Origin: JAMOAD01 sp023621955
GTDB lineage: Bacteria; Acidobacteriota; Aminicenantia; JAMOAD01
Length of the DNA stretch: 64,000 nt
Assembly (NCBI GenBank): GCA_035403085.1
Contig: DAONEM010000006.1
Location: forward strand, 19,626 to 83,625
Direction of reading: 5' to 3'
Each line of letters begins with the position of its first letter. Position 1 is the first letter of the stretch. This document shows positions 59,054 to 64,000 of this stretch, piece by piece. The notes beneath the pieces are model-generated. The model worked only from the letters and a program-made list of their open reading frames with translations. It did no database searches and was not told the origin of the DNA. Made by a program: the position numbers and the translations under genes.

Positions 59054-60381
59054 AAGGGCTCCTTGCCGAAGGGGTCGAGGCCTTGGCTGAGACGAAGGTT
59101 CAGGAGGGCTATGGCCAATCCATAACGGCTGCGTATATGTTCCACTTCCGAATCGAAGAGTTGAACGTTGGCGTCTGTGACTTGAAGGGTTCCTGTCAGC
59201 CCCTGGCTGTAGAGCTCCGCGGTCTCGTCGGCGTTCTGCTTGGCGAAATCGAAGGCGACTTTGGACCTCTTTAAAGCAGACTGTTGCGTCTTGAGGGAGA
59301 GGAAGGCGTCCCGCACCTCGTTTTCCGCCTTTCTGCGGGCCCCTTCAAGGTCGAGCCTGGCGATGCGGGTGAGGGTCCGTCTCTCCCGAAGTTCCGCGGT
59401 TCTGGAGAAACCATCGAAGATAGACCAGCTGGCGGTTAAGCCTACGGACCAGGTTGTGTTCTTCCCGGTCAGCCCAGCCTCATTGGTGGTGCGGGTCTGG
59501 GCGTTGAAGACAACGGAAGGGAACCATTTGAGAAGGGGTTCCAACGTAGAGGCTTGAGCGGCCTTGCTCTTCCATTGTAAACTTGCCAGATCGAGGCGTG
59601 AAGTCGTGGCGGTGGCGATGAGGGGGTCGGGCGAGGGAATCTCGGTCTCCGCAGCCGTCACGAGAGAGTCGGGGCTCTTGAGGTTCTTGGGAACCGGGGT
59701 GTTGAGAAGGTAGGAGAGCTGCAGGTGGGTCGATTCAGCCTCACCGGAGGCTTGAACCAGCTCCCGTTCCGCCGTGGCAACCTCAAGCTCCCAGCGGGTC
59801 AAATCGTTGGAGGAGATCAACCCCGCGGAGAAGCGTGCCGAGGCAGCTTCCCTATTTTTTTTGGCCAGGTCAAGCCGGTGCTGAGCGGCTTGCACGATGT
59901 TGTCGACGCTGAGGGTCTGAAGAAAAGCGTTGGCCGCCTCATAAGCGATTCGACGCCTGCTCTCGGCGGTCGTAAACTTCTGCGCCTTGTCTTCAAAAGA
60001 GGCTTGCCGGTAGGAGGGAATGCTCTTGCTGTCGAAGAGTGTCAGGTTGAGCTGCGTGGTCGCCGAGAGGGCGTTGAGGCTCTGGATGGTGACGGACTGG
60101 TTGCTCAGACTCCTGGTGACTGCGTTGGGGCGTCTCGTATAGGTCCCCACGGTGGAGATGGTGGGAAGGAAGTAGGCTCTCGCCTTGGTCAGCCTGGCCT
60201 CGGTGAGTTGCTTCTGCTCCAACGCGATTCGAGCCCCCTCGTTGTTCTCAAGCGCCATGGCTACGGCCTTTTCAAGGGAGAGGGGCTCTTCCTGAGGTCG
60301 ACCTCTGAGGGGGGAGGGGGAGAGAAGGGTGATCACCAGGATAGATGCGATAACAACAGAAAAAGTTCTGAGAACGCTCAT
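59050..60381 (-). CDS. TolC-family outer-membrane efflux protein
   Basis: A 443-aa outer-membrane factor. After a signal peptide (ending near SPLRGRPQ) it has two outer-membrane-efflux repeats: the first from LSLEKAVAMALENN, the second from PLIATATTSRLDLASLQWKS, with long helical stretches (EAANAFLQTLSVDNIVQAAQ; AFLSLKTQQSALKRSKVAFD). It forms the trimeric exit duct for the RND pump. Start 60381 has AAGAGG upstream and gives a normal signal; the frame's earlier ATG adds a charged 18-residue lead and is rejected. It is the first gene of the five-gene leftward operon. Confidence 0.93.
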   Translation of the reverse strand: MSVLRTFSVVIASILVITLLSPSPLRGRPQEEPLSLEKAVAMALENNEGARIALEQKQLTEARLTKARAYFLPTISTVGTYTRRPNAVTRSLSNQSVTIQSLNALSATTQLNLTLFDSKSIPSYRQASFEDKAQKFTTAESRRRIAYEAANAFLQTLSVDNIVQAAQHRLDLAKKNREAASARFSAGLISSNDLTRWELEVATAERELVQASGEAESTHLQLSYLLNTPVPKNLKSPDSLVTAAETEIPSPDPLIATATTSRLDLASLQWKSKAAQASTLEPLLKWFPSVVFNAQTRTTNEAGLTGKNTTWSVGLTASWSIFDGFSRTAELRERRTLTRIARLDLEGARRKAENEVRDAFLSLKTQQSALKRSKVAFDFAKQNADETAELYSQGLTGTLQVTDANVQLFDSEVEHIRSRYGLAIALLNLRLSQGLDPFGKEPL

Positions 60382-60514
60382 CGGGAACCTCTTTACACGG
60401 TCTCTCTTCGGTACAGGACGCGAGAAACCGGACAACAGAATTTACGATAAAAGGGGAAGAAGGTTTTATTTTTGGTCTGTTTTTTACCAAAGAATGAGAG
60501 AAAAGGCAAGAACC

Positions 60515-60542
60515 TTGACACTCCCGAGCCGAAGAAGATACC
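60515..60542 (+). promoter_or_regulatory. Promoter of the PEBP-like gene
   Basis: TTGACA (60515-60520) and GATACC (60537-60542) are 16 bp apart, 30 bases before the ATG. No equally clear leftward promoter for the TolC operon was found in 60382-60572. Confidence 0.45.
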
Positions 60543-60572
60543 CTTTCAACGGTGTGCTAGGGAGGTAAAAAC

Positions 60573-61103
60573 ATGAAAGGAACTCTCCTCTTCTTTGGCT
60601 TCTCTTTTCTTGGTCTTTTCATCACCCTTCTTCCCGCCCAGGACTTTAAGGTTCAAGCGCTTCCCTTCCGCTCGGGAGAGAAGATTCCCAGAAAGTATAC
60701 CTGTCAAGGGGCGGACCTTTCGCCGGCTCTCTCTTGGGAGGGGGTTCCGGAGATGACTAAGGGGTTCGTCCTGATCGTTGACGACCCAGACGCCCCCTCC
60801 GGAGTCTGGGTCCACTGGTTGATCTACAACATACCTTCCTCAGCGAGGGGCCTTCCGGAGGGCTTTTCGAAAGAGCCCCTCGGAAAGGATGGAACCGCTC
60901 AGGGGGAAAACGGTTTCGGCTCTCTCGGCTACCGGGGGCCCTGTCCTCCTCCCGGTTCTCCCCATCGGTACAGATTCCACCTCTACGCCTTGAAGGAAGA
61001 CCTGAAACTCCAGAGCGGTCTGAAGAAAGAGGAGCTTCTGGAAAAAATACGGGGGCACATCTTGGGAGAGAGCGAGACGGTCGGGATCTACCAGAGGATT
61101 TAG
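60573..61103 (+). CDS. Exported YbhB/YbcL (PEBP) family protein
   Basis: A 176-aa phosphatidylethanolamine-binding-protein homologue with a signal peptide (MKGTLLFFGFSFLGLFITLLPA). Ligand-pocket motifs are DDPDAPSGVWVHWLIYNIP and GYRGPCPPPGSPHRYRFHLYAL. Bacterial members are small periplasmic or cytosolic proteins of unsettled role. GGGAGG lies seven bases before the ATG. Its stop and that of the convergent uvrB share the bases TTAG. Confidence 0.92.
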   Translation: MKGTLLFFGFSFLGLFITLLPAQDFKVQALPFRSGEKIPRKYTCQGADLSPALSWEGVPEMTKGFVLIVDDPDAPSGVWVHWLIYNIPSSARGLPEGFSKEPLGKDGTAQGENGFGSLGYRGPCPPPGSPHRYRFHLYALKEDLKLQSGLKKEELLEKIRGHILGESETVGIYQRI

Positions 61104-63076
61104 AGGGTCAAGAGAAGCTCTTCCAGAGCCTTGATCTGGTCGCGGATCTTAGCGGCCTGTTCGAATTCCCACTTCTGCGCCTTTTCCTTCATCTCGGCTG
61201 TCAATTTTTCTAAAAGGAGTTCTCCTTCCTCTCGTGAAGAGAAGATGGTCTTTCGTTCGGCGACCCTCATCAAGGGACTATCCGGTGAGGAAAGGTACGC
61301 GGCGATCGGCTTCTTGATCGTCTGGGGAACGATGTTGTGCTCGATGTTGTAACTGTTCTGTAGCTCTCTTCGGTCGCCGGTGATCTGGATGGCCTTCTCC
61401 ATGGAGGGGGTGATCTGGTCGGCGTAGAGGATGACCTTCCCGTGAAGGTTCCTGGCGGCCCTTCCGAAGGTCTGAACGAGAGCCGTTTGGGAGCGGAGAA
61501 ATCCCTCCTTGTCGGCGTCAAGAATCGCCACGAGGCTGACTTCGGGAAGGTCCAGACCCTCCCGGAGCAGGTTGATCCCCACCAGAGCATCGAACTCACC
61601 CTGACGGAACTCTTTCAGAATCTTGATTCTGTCCAGGGTGTCTACATCGGAGTGGAGGTACTTGCTCTTGATCCCCTTTTCGTAGAGAAAAGCGGTCAGC
61701 TTCTCAGCCATTTTCTTTGTCAGTGTCGTGATCAGAGTCCTTTCGCCCGCCGCGGTTCTTGCCCGGATCTCCTCGAGAAGGTTCTCCATTTGCCCCGTTG
61801 TTGGACGAACTTCTGTCTCCGGATCCAGCAGGCCCGTGGGTCGAAGCACCATCTCCGTCGGTCTTCCATGGCTCTGCTCCAACTCGTACTCCCCTGGGGT
61901 GGCGGAGACGAAGAGGGTTTGGGGGAAGCGCTTCTCGATCTCCCTGAAGGTGAGGGGTCGGTTGTCCAGGGCGGAAGGGAGGCGGAAGCCGTTTTCGACG
62001 AGAGTACTCTTTCGGGAGCGGTCCCCGCTGTACATGGCCCGCATTTGGGGAACGGTCATGTGGCTCTCGTCGATGATCATGAAAAAATCCGAAGGGAAAT
62101 AGTCGAGGAGTGTGAAGGGGGGGTCGCCGGCCTGGCGGAAGGTGAGGTGACGCGAGTAGTTTTCGATCCCTGGGCAGTAGCCCATTTCCGCCATCAGCTC
62201 CAGGTCGTATTCGGTTCTCTCTTCGAGCCGCTGAGCCTCCTTATGCTTCCCCATGTCTCTGAGCTCCTGGAGGCGCGATTCCAGTTCACCTCTGATGAGG
62301 GGGATGGCCTTCTTCAGCTTCTCGTCGGGAGTCACGAAGTAGTTGGTCGGATAGATGTTGAACTCTTCAACCTTCTGGAGGGAGAAGCTCGTGACCGGGT
62401 CGAAGAGGGTCAAGCTGTCGAGGATATCATCGACGAATTCGAGTCGGAGACCTTGGGATGTATAGGGGGGGTAAAGGTCGAGAATGTTCCCTCTGAGGCG
62501 AAAACACCCCGGTTCCAGGAGCACGTCGTCACTGCGCTGATACCGGAGATCCGTGAGAAGCGAAAGGAGAACCTTGCGCGGCCAGACCTGATTCTCCTTC
62601 AAGACCGCTTTCTGGGAGAAGTAGTCGGCGGGGTTTCCCATTCCGTAGATACAGGAGACCGAAGAGACGATGACCGTGTCCCTTCTCTCGTGGAGGGATC
62701 GAGTGGCCGAGAGCCGCATTCGATCTATCTCTCTGTTTATGAGGGTCTCTTTGGCGATGTAGGTGTCCGTGGAGGGGATATAGGCTTCCGGCAGGTAGTA
62801 GTCGTAGAAGCTGATGAAGTACTCTACCGCGTTCTGGGGGAAAAAATTTCTGAGCTCCTGAAAGAGCTGAGCGGCCAAGGTCTTGTTGTGGGAGACCACC
62901 AAAGTGGGGCGGTTCAGAAGAGCGATGAGGCTTGCCATCACGAAGGTTTTTCCGGAACCGGTGATGCCCAAGAGCGTTTGAAAGCGCTCTCCCTCTTGGT
63001 AATCCTTAAGAAGCGTCTCGACAACGTTTTTTTGGGGAGGGGAGAGGGAGAAAGGGGCGTTCAGTTGAAAGTTCAT
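61100..63076 (-). CDS. uvrB: Excinuclease ABC subunit B
   Basis: Damage-verification helicase of nucleotide excision repair; it receives lesions from UvrA and recruits UvrC. The 658-aa protein has Walker A GITGSGKT, the beta-hairpin region YYLPEAYIPSTDTYIAKE, the Walker B FMIIDESH, SATPGEYE, HSDVDTLDRIKIL, GINLLREGLDLPEVS, QTFGRAARN, and a C-terminal UVR motif (KAQKWEFEQAAKIRDQIKAL) for UvrC contact. Start 63076 is nine bases after CAGGAG; the ATG at 63085 directly abuts that site and is rejected. Confidence 0.97.
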   Translation of the reverse strand: MNFQLNAPFSLSPPQKNVVETLLKDYQEGERFQTLLGITGSGKTFVMASLIALLNRPTLVVSHNKTLAAQLFQELRNFFPQNAVEYFISFYDYYLPEAYIPSTDTYIAKETLINREIDRMRLSATRSLHERRDTVIVSSVSCIYGMGNPADYFSQKAVLKENQVWPRKVLLSLLTDLRYQRSDDVLLEPGCFRLRGNILDLYPPYTSQGLRLEFVDDILDSLTLFDPVTSFSLQKVEEFNIYPTNYFVTPDEKLKKAIPLIRGELESRLQELRDMGKHKEAQRLEERTEYDLELMAEMGYCPGIENYSRHLTFRQAGDPPFTLLDYFPSDFFMIIDESHMTVPQMRAMYSGDRSRKSTLVENGFRLPSALDNRPLTFREIEKRFPQTLFVSATPGEYELEQSHGRPTEMVLRPTGLLDPETEVRPTTGQMENLLEEIRARTAAGERTLITTLTKKMAEKLTAFLYEKGIKSKYLHSDVDTLDRIKILKEFRQGEFDALVGINLLREGLDLPEVSLVAILDADKEGFLRSQTALVQTFGRAARNLHGKVILYADQITPSMEKAIQITGDRRELQNSYNIEHNIVPQTIKKPIAAYLSSPDSPLMRVAERKTIFSSREEGELLLEKLTAEMKEKAQKWEFEQAAKIRDQIKALEELLLTL

Positions 63077-63123
63077 GGATAACATCTCCTGAGAATAGAG
63101 GAAGATTTAGCCGGCACAACCTT

Positions 63124-63152
63124 ACTATAACTCCCTCTCTTGGTAGAGGCAA
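63124..63152 (-). promoter_or_regulatory. Promoter of uvrB
   Basis: On the minus strand TTGCCT (63152-63147) and TATAGT (63129-63124) are 17 bp apart. No LexA-type palindrome was recognised over it. Confidence 0.55.
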
Positions 63153-63215
63153 GGTCGTTCGTAAAAGTGCTCCAACAGAGGGTTTAAAAGGAGTGGAGAA
63201 AAATATTTTTCCCTC

Positions 63216-63242
63216 TTGACAAAGAGAAAAAGGGGTGATAAT
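63216..63242 (+). promoter_or_regulatory. Promoter of the FmdB-type gene
   Basis: TTGACA (63216-63221) and GATAAT (63237-63242) are 15 bp apart, 23 bases before the ATG. Confidence 0.5.
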
Positions 63243-63265
63243 GTAATTCATCGAGGATATGGAAG

Positions 63266-63580
63266 ATGCCGATCTATGAATATCGGTGCTTGAAGTGTGG
63301 CTATGATTTTGAAGAGATACAACACTTCAACGATCCGGTGCTTACTGAGTGCCCTAAGTGCTTTGGCAGGGTGGAGAAGGTAGTTTCCGCTCCTGCCTTT
63401 AAGTTTGTTGGGTCGGGTTGGTATTTGACCGACTATGCTAAGAAGAGTTTTGAAGGATCCGGGAAGAACGAAGTCGCTTCGAATGGAACCAAGAGTCCTG
63501 AGGTCGGTGTTGCCCCTGTGGAGAAGAAACCGGTTGTTAAAAAAGACCCCTTAAACCCCTTACCCCCCTTGATCAAATAA
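63266..63580 (+). CDS. FmdB-family zinc-ribbon protein
   Basis: A 104-aa protein. The N-terminal MPIYEYRCLKCGYDFEEIQ and LTECPKCFGRVEKVVSAPAFKFVGSGWYLTDY match the FmdB/CxxC-CxxC putative regulatory family: two CxxC pairs bind one zinc. The last ~45 residues are Lys/Pro-rich and low complexity, a usual feature. The family name comes from a formamidase/amidase operon regulator, but the molecular role is unproven. Codon use looks slightly more AT-rich than in neighbours. Confidence 0.88.
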   Translation: MPIYEYRCLKCGYDFEEIQHFNDPVLTECPKCFGRVEKVVSAPAFKFVGSGWYLTDYAKKSFEGSGKNEVASNGTKSPEVGVAPVEKKPVVKKDPLNPLPPLIK

Positions 63581-63595
63581 ATAGCCCAATTAACA

Positions 63596-63619
63596 GCCCC
63601 CCCGCGCAAGCGGGGGGGC
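63596..63619 (+). terminator. GC-rich hairpin after the FmdB-type gene
   Basis: GCCCCCCCGC, a GCAA tetraloop and the exact complement form a very stable stem. It is followed by CCCGCC and only a short T-run (TTT), so it is a strong stem but not a textbook terminator. Confidence 0.55.
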
Positions 63620-63712
63620 CCCGCCTTTCTCTGCCGTTTCGGTATAATTTTTATTCCTAATATTTAAACGAAACTTTGCTTCCAAACCTTCTACGGTTTA
63701 TTCAAAACCAAT

Positions 63713-63725
63713 TAGGGACACTCCC
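63713..63725 (+). repeat. REP-like element, copy 3
   Basis: TAGGGACACTCCC, identical to copy 1 at 44153. Confidence 0.6.
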
Positions 63726-63780
63726 TTTTTCTGGATTTCCTCTCTCTTACGTGCTTCCTCCTCCTACCTTTCTCCTTGAA

Positions 63781-63800
63781 ACCTACTAGAACCTACTAGG
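63781..63800 (+). repeat. Short tandem repeat ACCTACTAGR
   Basis: ACCTACTAGA is followed directly by ACCTACTAGG, which runs into REP-like copy 4. Confidence 0.6.
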
Positions 63801-63810
63801 GACACTCCCT
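63797..63810 (+). repeat. REP-like element, copy 4
   Basis: TAGGGACACTCCCT, 84 bases after copy 3 and in the same orientation; it contains the full AGGGA-CAC-TCCCT dyad. Confidence 0.6.
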
Positions 63811-63867
63811 AAATCCTCTTTCCTTCCCCTTCCGCCTCTCAACCCTTCTCTCTCGCCCCTCACTCCT

Positions 63868-63898
63868 CCCAGACGTCCCCTCCGGCTAACACAGGCTC
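63868..63898 (+). repeat. Degenerate 31-base repeat, unit 1
   Basis: About two-thirds or more of the bases match 63951-63981; both contain CCCTCC, GCTAA and end in CTC. Confidence 0.45.
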
Positions 63899-63950
63899 AT
63901 CCTTCTCCGGTCTTCGCCGACCTACGCCGACGCTTCCAACGTCCCCTTCT

Positions 63951-63981
63951 CCCGGATGTTCCCTCCAGCTAATGCCGACTC
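63951..63981 (+). repeat. Degenerate 31-base repeat, unit 2
   Basis: Partner of 63868-63898, 83 bases later. A possible third unit begins near 63988 (CCGGTCTAAC) and is cut by the window end. Confidence 0.45.
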
Positions 63982-64000
63982 TTTCTCCCCCCGGTCTAAC

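Larger units (their letters stand above)
63620..64000. other. Pyrimidine-rich non-coding end of the window
   Basis: No gene is recognised in these 381 bases. From about 63720 the + strand is strikingly C/T-rich, and two REP-like copies and degenerate longer repeats lie in it (listed separately). Leftward frames are short and broken. Confidence 0.6.

Noticed and set aside
61442..63082. 546-codon plus-strand frame opposite uvrB
   Set aside because: Antisense shadow of uvrB, with low-complexity Glu/Val/Gly composition and no motif.
63713..63981. CRISPR array
   Set aside because: The repeats are few, degenerate or only 13-14 bases long, with no regular repeat-spacer pattern and no cas genes.

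Overview
The window reads as one moderately GC-rich bacterial chromosome segment on a scaffold: genes are densely packed with short overlaps, and one 100-N assembly gap sits at 44216-44315. The organism is a diderm. It encodes a complete RND/MFP/TolC efflux set, an outer-membrane-barrel-like protein, several lipoproteins, and exported tricorn-type and M28 peptidases. The mix of bacterial tricorn, OPT transporter, M28 peptidases, NEW3-domain protein and PAS proteins with a Cys4 tail resembles Acidobacteriota/Aminicenantota-like genomes, but no rRNA or marker gene here proves this. Vegetative promoters are easy to see, with TTGnnn and TAnAAT boxes usually 16-17 bp apart.

Layout. 1-7.5 kb (+): end of a membrane protein, ftsK, apt, a large NtrY-like histidine kinase, a LOG-family protein. 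7.5-11.7 kb (-): mazG, cupin, rnc, an RsbU/SpoIIE phosphatase, a Nudix protein, then tRNA-Leu(TAA). 12.1-19.7 kb (+): an apparent operon ackA, HEAT-repeat protein, cheR, cheY, OPT transporter, nitroreductase, closed by a strong terminator. 19.7-25.1 kb: gmd (-), a membrane protein (+), fructose-1,6-bisphosphatase (-), and a PAS-GAF-PAS-PAS protein (+). 25.2-32.7 kb (+): exported beta-propeller-like protein, M28 peptidase and barrel protein, then a ribose-type sugar ABC transporter and a small zinc-finger protein. 32.7-35.3 kb (-): NtrB/NtrC-like two-component pair. 35.5-38.7 kb (+): tricorn protease homologue. 39.1-44.1 kb (+): NEW3-domain protein, ABC ATPase and two paralogous ABC-2 permeases, preceded by two matching 16-bp dyads. 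44.1-44.5 kb: REP-like repeats and the gap. 44.6-50.7 kb: TPR/degenerate-GGDEF protein, cold-shock protein, CBM9-like protein, FKBP lipoprotein, YigZ-family protein, tautomerase, second M28 peptidase. 51-60.4 kb (-): DedA protein and a five-gene efflux block (TolC, MFP, RND, two MFS). 60.6-63.6 kb: PEBP-like protein, uvrB, FmdB-type zinc ribbon. 63.6-64 kb: pyrimidine-rich non-coding DNA with the same REP-like repeat.

The points most worth following are: a recurring leaderless-start architecture (ftsK, the RsbU-like gene, the sugar-binding lipoprotein, yigZ); the NEW3/hairpin protein with its ABC-2 transporter and paired operator-like dyads; the ackA-HEAT-cheR-cheY operon without a CheA; the Cys4-tailed PAS protein without a kinase domain; the TPR protein with a ruined GGDEF site; and the REP-like repeats at the assembly gap and at the window end. 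No CRISPR array, phage, transposase gene or rRNA was seen.
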